NCBI GenBank assembly: GCA_039968605.1
Contig: JBDVPM010000008.1
Span: 2,594,968 to 2,658,967, forward strand
DNA: 64,000 bases
Direction of reading: 5' to 3'
Source: Alteripontixanthobacter sp.
GTDB taxonomy: Bacteria; Pseudomonadota; Alphaproteobacteria; Sphingomonadales; Sphingomonadaceae
Below the pieces are notes generated by a model. It saw only the letters and a list, made by a program, of their open reading frames with translations, ran no database searches and was not told the DNA's origin. The position numbers and the translations under genes are program-made. This document shows, one piece after another, positions 32,145-42,482 of the stretch (the first letter of the stretch is position 1; every line of letters begins with the position of its first letter).

Positions 32145-32855
32145 CTAGCGCCTCCGATATCTGAAATACCACACCTCGTGCCCCTTGCGGTGGGCCTTGG
32201 CCTCGTAGCGGGTTTCGCTCCAGCCACCGGGGCGGTTCTGCCAGCTTTGCGGGCCCTCGGTAAGCCAGTCGAAACTGCCCGTTCCAGGCGCGGTATGCCG
32301 GTGCATCACCATCAGCGCGTGGCGTAGATAGACGGGATGATCGGTGCCGAACCTAAACTCACCGCCCGGTTTCAGCTTGGCTGCGATCAGATCGAGCGGG
32401 CCGTCATTCATCATCCGCCGCTTGGCATGGCGCGCCTTGGGCCAGGGATCGGGGTGGAGGAGATAGACGAAACTGAGCGCACCGTCGGGAACCCGCGCCA
32501 GCACTTCAAGCGCATCGCCATGGTGCAAGCGGATATTGGGCAGGCCGCGATCCGAAATATGGACCAGCGCAGCGGCCACACCGTTGAGGAACGGTTCGGC
32601 CCCAATAAATCCGTGATCGGGCAACATATCGGCGCGCTCGGCCATGTGTTCGCCCGAACCGAAGCCGATCTCGAAATGCAGCGGTCGGTCGCTGCCGAAC
32701 AGCGTTTCGGCTGTAACTTCGCCTTCGGCAGGTACCGCGATCCGGGGGAGCAGCGTATCGACGAGTGACTGCTGTCCCGCACGCAAGGGCTTGCCCACGC
32801 TGCGGCCATACAGCCGGTTGAGGGTGGTCGGATCGCCAGGCTTGTTCGCACTCAT
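32145..32855 (-). CDS. trmB: tRNA (guanine-N7)-methyltransferase
   Basis: A 236-aa SAM-dependent enzyme that methylates G46 of tRNA. The SAM motif FEIGFGSGEHM, the HGDALEVL segment and the LLHPDPWPKARHAKRRM signature are all present, as is the C-terminal GHEVWYFRYRR ending. The ATG at 32855 gives the normal length; an earlier in-frame start overlaps the terminator hairpin. It lies downstream of ctrA on the same strand but behind that terminator. Confidence 0.95.
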   Translation of the reverse strand: MSANKPGDPTTLNRLYGRSVGKPLRAGQQSLVDTLLPRIAVPAEGEVTAETLFGSDRPLHFEIGFGSGEHMAERADMLPDHGFIGAEPFLNGVAAALVHISDRGLPNIRLHHGDALEVLARVPDGALSFVYLLHPDPWPKARHAKRRMMNDGPLDLIAAKLKPGGEFRFGTDHPVYLRHALMVMHRHTAPGTGSFDWLTEGPQSWQNRPGGWSETRYEAKAHRKGHEVWYFRYRRR

Positions 32856-32871
32856 TGCCGCCCCATAAGAA

Positions 32872-32901
32872 AACGCCCGGGGTGTTTCCACCCCGGGCGT
32901 T
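32872..32901. terminator. Strong hairpin terminator downstream of ctrA
   Basis: A 13-bp perfect stem (AACGCCCGGGGTG with its complement) and a 4-base loop, with T-rich flank on the minus side (GTTTTCTTAT). It should end ctrA transcription. The trmB start is only about 17 bases further, so trmB needs a promoter inside or next to this hairpin, or depends on read-through. Confidence 0.85.
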
Positions 32902-33008
32902 TAATTCCGAACCAGATCGGGAGTAGTTTGGTTGGCTTGGCCAGCGTGCGACCCCCCGGCAATCAAGCCGCCGGTCGCTGGCCCCGTCACCAATGTTGCC
33001 GAGCGGAC

Positions 33009-33704
33009 TTACGCAGCTTCGGCTTGCTCGTCCGGATCGCGCAGCACATAGCCGCGGCCCCAGACGGTTTCGATGTAATTCTCGCCATCGCATGCGTGGC
33101 TGAGCTTCTTGCGCAGCTTGCAGATGAACACGTCGATAATTTTCAGTTCCGGCTCGTCCATTCCGCCATATAGGTGGTTGAGGAACATTTCCTTGGTCAG
33201 CGTGGTGCCCTTGCGCAGCGAAAGCAGCTCCAGCATGGCATATTCCTTGCCGGTCAGGTGGACCCGCGCGCCATCGACTTCGACCGTCTTGGCATCGAGG
33301 TTGACGGCCAGCTTGCCGGTACGGATGATCGACTGGCTGTGGCCCTTCGAACGGCGCACGACTGCGTGAATTCGGGCGACCAGCTCTTCACGGTGGAACG
33401 GCTTGGTGACATAATCGTCGGCTCCGAAACCGAAGCTGCGGATCTTGGAATCCATCTCGGCAATGCCGGACAGGATCAGCACCGGCGTTTGCACTTTCGC
33501 GACGCGCAGTTTCTTCAGCACATCGTAACCGTGCATATCGGGCAGGTTGAGATCCAGCAGGATAATGTCGTAATCATACAGCTTGCCCAGATCGAGGCCT
33601 TCTTCGCCAAGATCGGTGCTGTAGACATTGAAGCCTTCTGTAGTGAGCATCAGCTCGATCGCTTTTGCAGTCGTCGGCTCGTCTTCGATCAGCAGTACAC
33701 GCAT
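33009..33704 (-). CDS. ctrA: Cell-cycle response regulator CtrA
   Basis: A 231-aa OmpR-family master regulator of the alphaproteobacterial cell cycle. The receiver domain holds the acidic pocket (IEDEP), phosphoacceptor D51 in LLDLNLPDM and the KPFHREEL lysine. The DNA-binding domain has [17 protein letters not shown] and the wing [11 protein letters not shown]. The ATG at 33704 follows CAGGGGAAC. A CtrA-like site lies about 100 bases upstream, compatible with autoregulation. In sphingomonads it is usually linked to motility and stress. Confidence 0.97.
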   Translation of the reverse strand: MRVLLIEDEPTTAKAIELMLTTEGFNVYSTDLGEEGLDLGKLYDYDIILLDLNLPDMHGYDVLKKLRVAKVQTPVLILSGIAEMDSKIRSFGFGADDYVTKPFHREELVARIHAVVRRSKGHSQSIIRTGKLAVNLDAKTVEVDGARVHLTGKEYAMLELLSLRKGTTLTKEMFLNHLYGGMDEPELKIIDVFICKLRKKLSHACDGENYIETVWGRGYVLRDPDEQAEAA

Positions 33705-33796
33705 AGTCAGGTTCCCCTGTTCCCGAATTCCGGTGCGGCAACACCCCGTTAAGAGGTATTGCACTGGATTAACCACAAAAGGTCTGAAGGGAAAAG

Positions 33797-33812
33797 GTTA
33801 ATATGGCGTAAA
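33797..33812 (-). promoter_or_regulatory. CtrA-like site upstream of ctrA
   Basis: On the ctrA strand this reads TTTA-N7-TTAAC, one mismatch from TTAA-N7-TTAAC. It is about 93-108 bases before the ctrA start codon. The same form occurs upstream of polA. Confidence 0.4.
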
Positions 33813-33916
33813 CCGTTATTATCCGGCGAGTCGTTTTGTTTGGCCTTCAGACGCTGTGCGGTCGCATCCGCTCCTTTGGCCCCGCGCCATCAAGCCGAAG
33901 CTTTGCCAGCGAGCCC

Positions 33917-35386
33917 TTAAATCGCCGCCAGTTTCTTTGCCCGCCGGCGTTGCACGCTGCTACCGATCCCCATGGCCTCGCGATATTTTGCCACGGTGCG
34001 CCGAGCGATGTCGAAGCCTTCGGCCTTGAGCAGTTCGACCAGCTTGTCGTCGCTGAGCACTTTTTTAGGTTCTTCCGCATCGGTCAGCGCCTTGATCCGG
34101 GCCTTGACCGCTTCGCTGCTGGCACCCTCGCCATCCGCGCCGCCACCGACCCTGCCAACGCCGCTTGTGAAGAAATATTTGAGTTCGAACGTGCCCAGCG
34201 GACAATGGAGATATTTGTTCGAGGTCACCCGGCTGACGGTGCTTTCGTGCATGTCGATCGCATCGGCCACGGCGCGCAGCGTCAGCGGCTTGAGTTCGGC
34301 CACCCCGCGCCGGAAAAATCCATCCTGCCGCTTCACCACCTCTGCGGCGACTTTCAGGATGGTCTTCTGCCGCTGGTCCAGCGCCTTGATCAGCCAGTTC
34401 GCATCGGCCAGTTTTTCGCGCAGCCAGCCGCGGCTTTCCTTGTCGGCCGAGCCGTCGCGCAGTTCGAGGAAATAGGAACGGTTGACCACCAGCCGGGGCA
34501 AAGTCGCCTCGTTCAGCCTGATCTTCCAACTCTTATCCCGTGCGGTGGACAGCAGGATATCGGGCACCACCGCAGCTGCCGCCGCCTCGCCATATTGCAG
34601 GCCCGGCTTGGGATCGTAACCGCGCAGTTCTGCCAGCATATCGGCGAAATCTTCGTCGTCGACATCGCACATGCGTTTCAGCCGCGCGAAATCGCCCTTG
34701 GCGATCAGATCGAGATTGTCGATCAGTCTCGCCATGCACGGATCGTAGCGATCCGCCTCGCGCGCTTGCAACGCCAGACATTCGGACAGGCTGCGCGCAC
34801 CGACACCTGTCGGTTCCAGCGACTGCACCAGTTTGAGCGCCCGCTCTGCCTCTGCCAAGGGAACGCCCAGCGCATCGGCCGCTTCCCGCAGATCGCCGAC
34901 CAGATAGCCGGACTCGTCGAGCTGTCCGACCAGGTAGGCGGCGACGAATCGCTCGCGTGGATCGCGGGCAGCAGCGCCCAATTGTTCCCGCAAATGGTCG
35001 GCCAGCGATGCTTCGCCGCCGCCGCGCTCCTCGATCGAAGGGGCATCCAGCATCCCGCCACCCGAGACCGCGCCGCCCCATTCGCCATTGTCGCCGCCAT
35101 CGCCGGTATCGCGGTCGCGGTCGATCGACGCAGGATCGATATCGAGCGGCGCATCGTCCGTCGCCGGCGCATCGGAGGCCGGCTCGCTATCCGGCAGGTC
35201 GGGCTTGCTTTCATCGTCGCGGCTTACTTCGCCCGCTTCCAGCAGCGGGTTCGACTCCAGCGCGTCGCCGATGAAGCTCTCGATTTCCAGATTGGACAGC
35301 GCCAGCAGCTTGATCGCCTGCTGCAATTGCGGCGTCATCACCAGCGATTGCGACTGGCGCAGGTCGAGGCGCGGGGCAAGGGTCAT
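33917..35386 (-). CDS. rpoN: RNA polymerase sigma-54 factor
   Basis: A 489-aa sigma-54. Region I (LDLRQSQSLVMTPQLQQAIKLLALSNLEIESFI) binds activators and core, an acidic region II follows, then the core-binding domain, and the C-terminal RpoN box reads ARRTVAKYREAMGI. Residues TVSRVTSNKYLHCPLGTFELKYFFT form the DNA-binding helix-turn-helix region. No bEBP activator is in the window. It lies 150 bases downstream of lptB, an arrangement common in proteobacteria. Confidence 0.97.
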   Translation of the reverse strand: MTLAPRLDLRQSQSLVMTPQLQQAIKLLALSNLEIESFIGDALESNPLLEAGEVSRDDESKPDLPDSEPASDAPATDDAPLDIDPASIDRDRDTGDGGDNGEWGGAVSGGGMLDAPSIEERGGGEASLADHLREQLGAAARDPRERFVAAYLVGQLDESGYLVGDLREAADALGVPLAEAERALKLVQSLEPTGVGARSLSECLALQAREADRYDPCMARLIDNLDLIAKGDFARLKRMCDVDDEDFADMLAELRGYDPKPGLQYGEAAAAAVVPDILLSTARDKSWKIRLNEATLPRLVVNRSYFLELRDGSADKESRGWLREKLADANWLIKALDQRQKTILKVAAEVVKRQDGFFRRGVAELKPLTLRAVADAIDMHESTVSRVTSNKYLHCPLGTFELKYFFTSGVGRVGGGADGEGASSEAVKARIKALTDAEEPKKVLSDDKLVELLKAEGFDIARRTVAKYREAMGIGSSVQRRRAKKLAAI

Positions 35387-35536
35387 GGGGCTGGTCGCTC
35401 GTCCGAGCTCGAGGGAACCGGCGACAACAGAACCATCGCCGCCAGATAATGAAGCCCGGACAACTTATACCGCGCTGGTACCCGAACCCAGCCATATGGC
35501 TGGCGGAACATCATCACATCGACATCCGCCCGGCAT

Positions 35537-36331
35537 TCACAGCGTAAACCCTTCGCCGAGGTAGAGCCGCTGGACGTTTTCATCCGCCACCAGTGCTTCG
35601 GGGGTTCCGGCGAACAGGACTTCGCCGCCATAGATGATGCAGGCCCTGTCCACGATTTCCAACGTCTCGCGGACATTGTGGTCGGTAATCAGCACGCCGA
35701 TCCCGCGCGTCTTCAGATCGGCAACCAGATCGCGAATATCGCTGATCGACAGCGGATCGATCCCGGCAAACGGTTCGTCCAGCAGCATGATCGACGGTTT
35801 CGCCGCCAGTGCCCGTGCGATTTCGCACCGTCGCCGCTCACCACCCGAAAGCGCCATGGCCGGGCTGGAACGCAGCCGGGCAAGGCCGAATTCATCCAGC
35901 AGTCGCTCCAGCTCCGCCGCGCGCGTTTCGGCGCCCGGTTCGACCAGTTCGAGCACGCAATTGATGTTCTGTTCCACGGTCATGCCGCGAAAAATGCTGG
36001 TCTCCTGCGGGAGATATCCCAGGCCCAGGATCGCGCGGCGATACATCGGCAGGCTGGTGACATCCTCACCATCCATCAGGATGCGGCCGGAATCGGGCTT
36101 CACCAGACCCATGATCGAATAGAAACAGGTCGTCTTGCCCGCGCCGTTCGGGCCCAGCAGGCCGAGCACTTCGCCCTTGGCGACTTCCAGCGAGATATCG
36201 GTCAGCACGGCGCGCTTGTCGTAACTCTTGGCAATCGAGATAACTTCCAGCCCGCCTGCCGATTCGAGCAGCGGGCTGTGAACGGCATCGGGCACGCCGT
36301 CGGGCGAAGCAGTGTCGGTCTGATCAAGCAT
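35537..36331 (-). CDS. lptB: LPS export ABC transporter ATP-binding protein
   Basis: A 264-aa cytoplasmic ATPase of the LptBFG complex that drives lipopolysaccharide transport to the outer membrane. Walker A GPNGAGKTT, signature LSGGERRR, Walker B IMLLDEPFAGID and the switch His in LITDHNVRETLE are all visible. The N-terminus carries about 25 extra residues compared with E. coli LptB. The usual upstream lptC/lptA are not adjacent; instead a divergent membrane-protein gene is upstream. rpoN follows downstream. Confidence 0.96.
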   Translation of the reverse strand: MLDQTDTASPDGVPDAVHSPLLESAGGLEVISIAKSYDKRAVLTDISLEVAKGEVLGLLGPNGAGKTTCFYSIMGLVKPDSGRILMDGEDVTSLPMYRRAILGLGYLPQETSIFRGMTVEQNINCVLELVEPGAETRAAELERLLDEFGLARLRSSPAMALSGGERRRCEIARALAAKPSIMLLDEPFAGIDPLSISDIRDLVADLKTRGIGVLITDHNVRETLEIVDRACIIYGGEVLFAGTPEALVADENVQRLYLGEGFTL

Positions 36332-36534
36332 TGCCGCCTTGATAGCAGCGCGGCCCGCGCAGGAAACCCCGATTTTTGCTCAATCCCTCCGATCTGGCAG
36401 GGTTCGTGCATGTTTGGCGATGAACCGTTGTAATCTGCCGCCTCGGCGCGCGCGACCGGGCCGAATGGTTAGCGCTCTTGTCATAAACGGTCCGAAGTGG
36501 TCTATTTACCGGCGGGAAGAGGAGTGAGACGCAT

Positions 36535-36918
36535 ATGGCAAGGGCGCTCGACACAGAGAATGGGTCCGCAGGCGGGCATGGCGGTCACGGCGACCCCGCG
36601 ATCGACTGGCGCAAGGGCATGAGCAACAATGTCGCCTATGCGTTGCTGGTCTATACCGGCTTGCATATTTTCGTGACGGTAAAGGCGATGGCGGATGGTA
36701 CCGGATCGCTGCTGCCCTATCTGGCGTTGGTCGCCCTGATCGCCTTGATCATTCCTGCCTGCCGCGCGTTCGAGCGGCGCTGGGTACGGATCAGCGATGA
36801 CAAGGCGCATGACCCCTCGTTGAGGGGTGCCTATCGCCGCGACCAAGCCGTCCTGTGGACTTTCGCAATCGGCTTGCCGCTGCTGTTGACCGCAATGTTC
36901 AAAGCTTTGCTCGGCTGA
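36535..36918 (+). CDS. Small membrane protein of unknown function
   Basis: A 127-aa protein with a polar N-terminus (Gly/His-rich, GGHGGHGD) and three hydrophobic segments: VAYALLVYTGLHIFVTV, LLPYLALVALIALIIPACRAF and VLWTFAIGLPLLLTAMF. GAAGAGGAG precedes ATG 36535. It is divergent from lptB and about 100 bases before the BON-MscS gene. I recognise no family. Confidence 0.75.
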   Translation: MARALDTENGSAGGHGGHGDPAIDWRKGMSNNVAYALLVYTGLHIFVTVKAMADGTGSLLPYLALVALIALIIPACRAFERRWVRISDDKAHDPSLRGAYRRDQAVLWTFAIGLPLLLTAMFKALLG

Positions 36919-37021
36919 ATGGCAACCAGCCGTAGGGTACTGCCTTCGGGGAACCGATCGTACTGCTGCGACGCTTTGACTGCCAGGGCGCTTTCGTGCC
37001 GCAGAACAGGGTGACGACGGC

Positions 37022-38443
37022 GTGAGCAGGGCGATAATCGAACGAACATGGCTTACAGGCGTAGCGGCATGGCTGGCTGCGCTGGCCGCATTCACGCTTG
37101 CCGTACCCGCGGCGGCGCTGTTGCCGGCGGCCGACGCCCCCACGCCAGAGGCGGAAGCGACCGCCGAAACCGGCCCGATCGGCGATACGCAGGATTCCGG
37201 AGCCGATGCGCGCATTCGTCAGCGCATCGCAGATATTTTCGGTCAGATCCCGGCGCTGGCCAAGATCGATGTGGCCGTGAATGAGGGGGTAGTGTCGCTG
37301 TCTGGCATAGTTCCGGCAGACACCGATATCGAGCGGGCCAATACGATCGCCAGCCGGATCGAAGGCGTGGTCACGGTCGAGAATTCCCTGGAACGCGATG
37401 TGTCGGTGGGCGAGGGGCTGACTATTTTCGAGCGGCTGGGCGAGCGTGCCAGCGATCTGGTCGCGCTGCTGCCCTTGTTGCTGCTGTCGGTGATGGTCGG
37501 GCTGGCCATCGCGGTGGTGGGTTACGTAATCGCCGGCTTTGGCGCGCTATGGCGACGGATCGCGCCCAATGCCTTTCTGGCCGAACTGATCCAGAGCGCC
37601 ATTCGCTTCGCCTTCATCATTGGCGGGCTGGTGATCGCGCTCGACATTCTGGGGGCGACCGCGCTGCTCGGTGCGGTGCTTGGCGGGGCGGGGGTCATCG
37701 GCCTCGCGCTGGGCTTCGCCATGCGCGACACGGTGGAAAATTACGTCGCATCGCTGATGCTCAGCCTGCGCCAGCCGTTCCGGGCCAACGATCACGTGCT
37801 GATCGACGATATGGAAGGCCGTGTCATCCGCCTGACCAGCCGCGCCACGGTGCTGATGACGCTGGATGGCAACCACCTTCGCATTCCCAATTCCACCGTG
37901 TTCAAGGCAATTATCCTCAATTACACCCGCAATCCGCAGCGGCGCTTCGAATTCGACCTGGGTATCGATGCCGATGACGATCCCAATGCCGCACGCCAGC
38001 TGGGCCGTGCCAAGCTGAAGGAGCTGGATTTCGTGCTCGACGATCCGGGGCCGGAAGCCCGCACGCTGGAGGTTGGCGATTCCAATATTGTGATCCGTTT
38101 CCTTGGCTGGATCGACCAGAGCGAGGCCGATTGGCACCGCGCGCGCAGCCGCGCCATCGCGGTGGTCAAGGCTGCGCTGGAAGATGCTGGCTTTGCCTTG
38201 CCGGAACCGATTTACCGCCTGCGCTTCGATTCGCGCACCGATGCGCTGCCTTTCGCCCAAGTCGAGGCGCAGCCATCCGAAAAGCCTGCGCCAAAACCGG
38301 CGGCGGCAGCAGCGACTATCGCGCCTATCGATGACGAGGAAGACGTGACCCCGCAGGTTGAAATTGCGCGAATGGTCGCTTCAGAGCGCGCCTCGCAGGC
38401 GGAGGAGAAGGACTTGCTCGACCCCTCCCGCCCGGTAGAATAG
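37022..38443 (+). CDS. Mechanosensitive channel of the MscS family with N-terminal BON domain
   Basis: A 473-aa inner-membrane protein. After a signal-like segment a periplasmic BON domain is visible (IRQRIADIFGQI, VNEGVVSLSGIVPADTDIERANTIAS, VVTVENSLE). Three or four helices follow, the last being the pore helix TM3 (ALLGAVLGGAGVIGLALGFAMRDTVENYVASLML), then the MscS beta domain with RLTSRATVLMTLDGNHLRIPN and the C-terminal vestibule. It starts at GTG 37022. The disordered Ala/Pro/Glu tail is not conserved in the family. It opens under hypo-osmotic shock. Confidence 0.93.
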   Translation: MSRAIIERTWLTGVAAWLAALAAFTLAVPAAALLPAADAPTPEAEATAETGPIGDTQDSGADARIRQRIADIFGQIPALAKIDVAVNEGVVSLSGIVPADTDIERANTIASRIEGVVTVENSLERDVSVGEGLTIFERLGERASDLVALLPLLLLSVMVGLAIAVVGYVIAGFGALWRRIAPNAFLAELIQSAIRFAFIIGGLVIALDILGATALLGAVLGGAGVIGLALGFAMRDTVENYVASLMLSLRQPFRANDHVLIDDMEGRVIRLTSRATVLMTLDGNHLRIPNSTVFKAIILNYTRNPQRRFEFDLGIDADDDPNAARQLGRAKLKELDFVLDDPGPEARTLEVGDSNIVIRFLGWIDQSEADWHRARSRAIAVVKAALEDAGFALPEPIYRLRFDSRTDALPFAQVEAQPSEKPAPKPAAAAATIAPIDDEEDVTPQVEIARMVASERASQAEEKDLLDPSRPVE

Positions 38444-38461
38444 CGCCGCTAACCTAACCCG

Positions 38462-39001
38462 TTACTTGGCCGCTTCCTGGCTCGCTCTCTCGATCGCTTC
38501 GATGACGATCTGACGCGCTTCGGCGCGGTCGCCCCACTTGCCGATCCGGACCCATTTCTCTGCTTCCAGATCCTTGTAGTGCGTGAAGAAGTGCTCGATC
38601 TGCTGGAAGATGATGCTGGGCAAATCCTTGGTTTCGCCGACATCCGAATAATACGGGAAAGTCGTGTCCACCGGCACGCAGATCAGCTTTTCATCGCCGC
38701 CATGCTCGTCTTCCAGATTGAGCACGCCGATGGGGCGCGCGCGCACGACGCAGCCGGCCATGAACGGGCTGCGCGCGATGACCAGCGCATCCAGCGGGTC
38801 GCCATCGGGTGACAATGTGTGCGGCACGAAACCGTAATTGGCCGGATAGCGCATCGGCGTGTGCAGGATGCGGTCCACGAACAGGGCGCCGCTGGCCTTG
38901 TCGAATTCGTATTTAACCGGCTCGCCCCCGGTCGGAACTTCGATGATGACGTTGAGATCGTCGGGGGGGCTTTCGCCGGTTGGAATCTTGTCGATGCGCA
39001 T
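38462..39001 (-). CDS. ppa: Inorganic pyrophosphatase (family I)
   Basis: A 179-aa Mg-dependent soluble pyrophosphatase. Active-site residues are seen in EVPTGGEPVKYEFDKASG, in MRYPANYGFVPHT and in the signature DGDPLDALVI (D-x-D-P-x-D). The ATG at 39001 gives the standard length; an upstream in-frame ATG adds 13 unconserved residues. It is convergent with the BON-MscS gene and divergent from hisS, with about 110 bases between. Confidence 0.97.
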   Translation of the reverse strand: MRIDKIPTGESPPDDLNVIIEVPTGGEPVKYEFDKASGALFVDRILHTPMRYPANYGFVPHTLSPDGDPLDALVIARSPFMAGCVVRARPIGVLNLEDEHGGDEKLICVPVDTTFPYYSDVGETKDLPSIIFQQIEHFFTHYKDLEAEKWVRIGKWGDRAEARQIVIEAIERASQEAAK

Positions 39002-39111
39002 GGAATTTTCTCGTCTGTTCGTTGGCGGCTCCTCCCCCAAAGAGCGTTGGCGCGCGCCCTAGCGGTTGGCGAACCATTGCGAAAGGCCTGCTGTCGCCCT
39101 AATCGGCGCTC

Positions 39112-40350
39112 ATGTCCAAAACTCCCCAAGCCATTCGCGGCACGCAGGATATTTTCGGCGCGCAAGCCGAGGCTTTCGCGCATGTGGTCGAGACTTTCGA
39201 GCGGGTGCGCAAGCTCTACCGCTTTCGCCGCGTAGAAATGCCGGTATTCGAGAAAACCGAAGTGTTCGCGCGCTCGATCGGCGAGACGACCGATATCGTC
39301 TCGAAGGAAATGTACAGCTTCGAGGATCGCGGAGGCGAATCGCTGACACTTCGCCCCGAATTCACTGCCGGTATCGCGCGCGCTTACCTCACCAATGGCT
39401 GGCAGCAGCACGCCCCGCTAAAGGTCGCTACGCACGGGCCGTTGTTCCGTTACGAGCGCCCGCAAAAGGGCCGTTATCGCCAGTTCCACCAGATCGATGC
39501 CGAGATTATCGGCGCGGCCGAGCCGCAGGCCGATGTGGAGCTGCTCGCCATGGCCGACCAGCTGCTGCGCGAGCTGGGGATCGAAGGTGTGACCTTGCAG
39601 CTCAACACGCTGGGCGATGCAGATAGCCGCGATGCGTGGCGCGCCGCTCTGGTCGAACATTTTCGCGCCGTGAAAGGCGATTTGAGCGAGGATTCGCAGG
39701 AGCGGCTGGAGAAAAACCCGCTGAGGATTCTCGATTCGAAAGATCGCCGCGACTGCCCATTCGTGGCCGATGCGCCCAAGATCGACGCGTTCCTGTCGGA
39801 CGATGCGCTGGCGTTTTTCGATGCGGTGACCAGCGGGCTGGATGCAGCAGACGTCAAATGGAACCGCGCCGAAAGCCTGGTGCGCGGGCTCGACTATTAC
39901 CGCCACACCGCCTTCGAATTTGTCCCGGACGAAGGCTCTGCGGCGGCGGATGCGCTGGGCAGCCAGAGCACGGTGCTGGGCGGCGGGCGCTATGATGGCT
40001 TAATGGAAAGCCTCGGCGGGCCGCAAACGCCTGCGGTCGGCTGGGCGGCCGGCATCGAGCGGTTGGCGATGTTGGTCGGGGAGCGCGAGCAAGAGGTTGC
40101 CGACCTCATTATTGTTGTTGAAGATGATGCTCGGCGCGATGAGGCGATTGCCGCGATCAAATCGGTTCGCGACGCTGGTTTGACTGCCGAACTTATCGCG
40201 GAAGGCTCGCCGCGCAAGCGTTTCGACAAGGCTGTAAAACGCGGAGCGGGCGCAATCATATCCTTGCAGCGCGACATGGGGAACAGACTGAAAGGCGACG
40301 ATGCCACCGATCCGCGTGTGGCAACGACACTCCCCCAATACTGCAAATGA
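39112..40350 (+). CDS. hisS: Histidine-tRNA ligase
   Basis: A 412-aa class II aminoacyl-tRNA synthetase. Motif 2 region [18 protein letters not shown] and the HisRS-specific peptides [13 protein letters not shown] and LGGGRYDGL are clear, followed by the anticodon-binding C-terminal domain ([26 protein letters not shown]). Its stop overlaps the prfA ATG (ATGA), so the translation genes are coupled. Confidence 0.98.
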   Translation: MSKTPQAIRGTQDIFGAQAEAFAHVVETFERVRKLYRFRRVEMPVFEKTEVFARSIGETTDIVSKEMYSFEDRGGESLTLRPEFTAGIARAYLTNGWQQHAPLKVATHGPLFRYERPQKGRYRQFHQIDAEIIGAAEPQADVELLAMADQLLRELGIEGVTLQLNTLGDADSRDAWRAALVEHFRAVKGDLSEDSQERLEKNPLRILDSKDRRDCPFVADAPKIDAFLSDDALAFFDAVTSGLDAADVKWNRAESLVRGLDYYRHTAFEFVPDEGSAAADALGSQSTVLGGGRYDGLMESLGGPQTPAVGWAAGIERLAMLVGEREQEVADLIIVVEDDARRDEAIAAIKSVRDAGLTAELIAEGSPRKRFDKAVKRGAGAIISLQRDMGNRLKGDDATDPRVATTLPQYCK

Positions 40351-41414
40351 TTATCCCCGAAGACCGGCTGCGCCAGATCGCCAACCGCTTCGCCGAACTC
40401 GAAGCGCGGATGGCGTCGGGCACGTTGGAGGGCGATGAATTCGTTGCTGCCAGTCGCGATTATGCAGAGCTCGAGCCGGTCGCCCAGACTGCGCGCGAAG
40501 TGCTGGCCATGCGCGAGGAACTGGCGGGGCTGGCCGAGATGCTGGACGATCCCGAAATGCGTGCCATCGCGCTGGAAGAGCAGGCTAGTATCGAGGCGGC
40601 GCTGCCCGAGAAGGAGCGCGCGCTCGCCATCGCAATGCTGCCGCGTGATAGCGCCGATGCGCGCCCGGCAATGCTCGAAATCCGCGCCGGGACCGGCGGC
40701 GATGAAGCGGCCTTGTTTGCGGGCGATCTCTACCGGATGTACGAGAAATTCGCCGCCGAGCAGGGCTGGAAGGTCGAGCCTGTTTCCATGAGCGCCTCTG
40801 ATGTCGGCGGCTTCAAGGAAATTGTCGCCGATGTGCGCGGGCAGGGTGTGTTCGCCAAGCTGAAATTCGAAAGCGGTGTTCACCGGGTGCAGCGCGTGCC
40901 GGTTACCGAGAGCGGCGGCCGCATTCATACCAGCGCCGCGACCGTGGCGGTGCTGCCCGAACCCGGCGAGGTCGATGTCCAGATCGATCCCGGCGACCTC
41001 AAGATCGACACCTACCGCGCCAGCGGGGCAGGCGGGCAGCACGTCAATACCACCGACAGCGCCATCCGTATCACCCACTTGCCGACCGATACCGTGGTCA
41101 CCTGCCAGGACGGGCGCAGCCAGCACAAGAACCGCGAAAAGGCGATGCAGGTGCTGCGCGCCCGCCTCTACGAACAGCAGCGCGAGGCGGCCCAGGGCGC
41201 CGAGGCCGAGGCGCGCAAGGCGATGGTCGGCAGCGGCGACCGCAGCGAACGTATTCGCACCTATAATTTCCCGCAGGGCCGCGTGACCGATCATCGCATC
41301 GGCCTGACCTTGCAGAAGCTGGACCAGATATTGGCCGGACCGGGGCTGACGGAAGTGATCGATGCGCTGATCGCGGAGGACGAGGCGAAGCGCCTTGCCG
41401 CGATGGCCGAATGA
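40347..41414 (+). CDS. prfA: Peptide chain release factor 1
   Basis: A 355-aa factor that terminates translation at UAA and UAG. The catalytic GGQ is in [13 protein letters not shown], preceded by TYRASG, and the anticodon-mimicking PxT loop region reads [13 protein letters not shown]. The N-terminal helical domain is complete. It overlaps hisS and prmC by ATGA junctions. Confidence 0.98.
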   Translation: MIIPEDRLRQIANRFAELEARMASGTLEGDEFVAASRDYAELEPVAQTAREVLAMREELAGLAEMLDDPEMRAIALEEQASIEAALPEKERALAIAMLPRDSADARPAMLEIRAGTGGDEAALFAGDLYRMYEKFAAEQGWKVEPVSMSASDVGGFKEIVADVRGQGVFAKLKFESGVHRVQRVPVTESGGRIHTSAATVAVLPEPGEVDVQIDPGDLKIDTYRASGAGGQHVNTTDSAIRITHLPTDTVVTCQDGRSQHKNREKAMQVLRARLYEQQREAAQGAEAEARKAMVGSGDRSERIRTYNFPQGRVTDHRIGLTLQKLDQILAGPGLTEVIDALIAEDEAKRLAAMAE

Positions 41415-42241
41415 GGATCGCGGCCGCCCTGCGCAGTGCCGCGGCGGCCTTGTCCCAAGCGAGCGAGACTGCCCGGCTCGACGCCGAATTGCTGATGGCG
41501 CACGCTCTGGGAATATCACGGTCCGACCTGTTGCTGCGCCATCTGCAGGACGAGGTGCCTGCCGGCTTCGCCGAATTGCTGGCCCGCCGTTTGCGCAGCG
41601 AGCCGGTCGCCTACATCACGGGTTTCCAGGAGTTTTACGGGCGCAGCTTCTTCGTCACGCCCGAAGTGTTGATCCCGCGCGGCGATAGCGAGACGATCGT
41701 CGATGCCGCACTGCCGCTGGCGAGCGGCGATGCGCGAATTCTCGATTGCGGGACGGGCTCGGGCGCATTGCTGCTCACCGTGTTGGCGGACCGGCCTGAA
41801 GCAAGTGGGGTAGGGATCGATGCCTCGCTTGGCGCGCTGGCGGTGGCGGCGGCCAATGCGGCACGCCTCGGCCTCGCGAATCGAACGCGAATGCTGCGGC
41901 GCGATTGGCGCGAGCCCGATTGGCGCAGCGATCTGGGCTATTTCGACCTGCTTATCGCCAACCCACCCTATGTCGAGACGAATGCCCGGCTGGCGCGCGA
42001 TGTGATTGGCTGGGAACCGGGTTCGGCTCTGTTCGCCGGGGCCGACGGGCTGGACGACTACCGTATTCTGGTCCCGCAACTGGCCGATTTGCTCGCGCCG
42101 GGCGGGGCGGCAGTGCTGGAAATCGGCGCTGGACAGGCCGATTCGGTAGAAAGCATCGCCCGCTTGGCAGGGTTTTCCTGCCACCGGCACCGCGACCTTG
42201 GCGGCCATGAGCGAGCGCTTGTCCTCAAGCGAAACGCATAG
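41411..42241 (+). CDS. prmC: Release factor glutamine methyltransferase
   Basis: A 276-aa SAM-dependent enzyme that methylates the GGQ glutamine of the release factor encoded just upstream. Visible parts are the N-terminal helical domain, [18 protein letters not shown], the SAM motif [16 protein letters not shown] and the catalytic NPPY (LIANPPYVE). The overlap with prfA matches their functional link. Confidence 0.97.
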   Translation: MRIAAALRSAAAALSQASETARLDAELLMAHALGISRSDLLLRHLQDEVPAGFAELLARRLRSEPVAYITGFQEFYGRSFFVTPEVLIPRGDSETIVDAALPLASGDARILDCGTGSGALLLTVLADRPEASGVGIDASLGALAVAAANAARLGLANRTRMLRRDWREPDWRSDLGYFDLLIANPPYVETNARLARDVIGWEPGSALFAGADGLDDYRILVPQLADLLAPGGAAVLEIGAGQADSVESIARLAGFSCHRHRDLGGHERALVLKRNA

Positions 42242-42482
42242 GGGCTTGGCAAGCGCGCCGCGAGTGGCTACCTAAAGATCAGGACCGGCGGTTCGCGACA
42301 TGTTCGCCTCCCGCTCGTCCAGCTCCGACATTTGCGACAGGAAAGGCCGATCAGGGCAAAACTATATGCAAGTGGAGCACCGTGCGCCCGCGAAGTTGCG
42401 GCGCCGGGGAGGAAGCTCCGGCACGCTGAGGATAGCCCGTATGGGACCTCGGGGGTTTTTCGTTGCCGGACCACATACGAGG
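42242..42482. other. Leader region before the DUF4167 gene
   Basis: There are 241 bases between prmC and the DUF4167 start. The region is GC-rich with a few short hairpins, one around GCCGGGGAGGAAGCTCCGGC, but none I can tie to a known RNA family. It probably holds the promoter and a long 5' leader. Confidence 0.4.

Noticed and set aside
42300-42482. Extension of the DUF4167 protein to an ATG at 42300
   Set aside because: The extra 61 residues are unlike the family N-terminus, which starts at the NNQRNNNRRRGR block. The region is more likely a leader.
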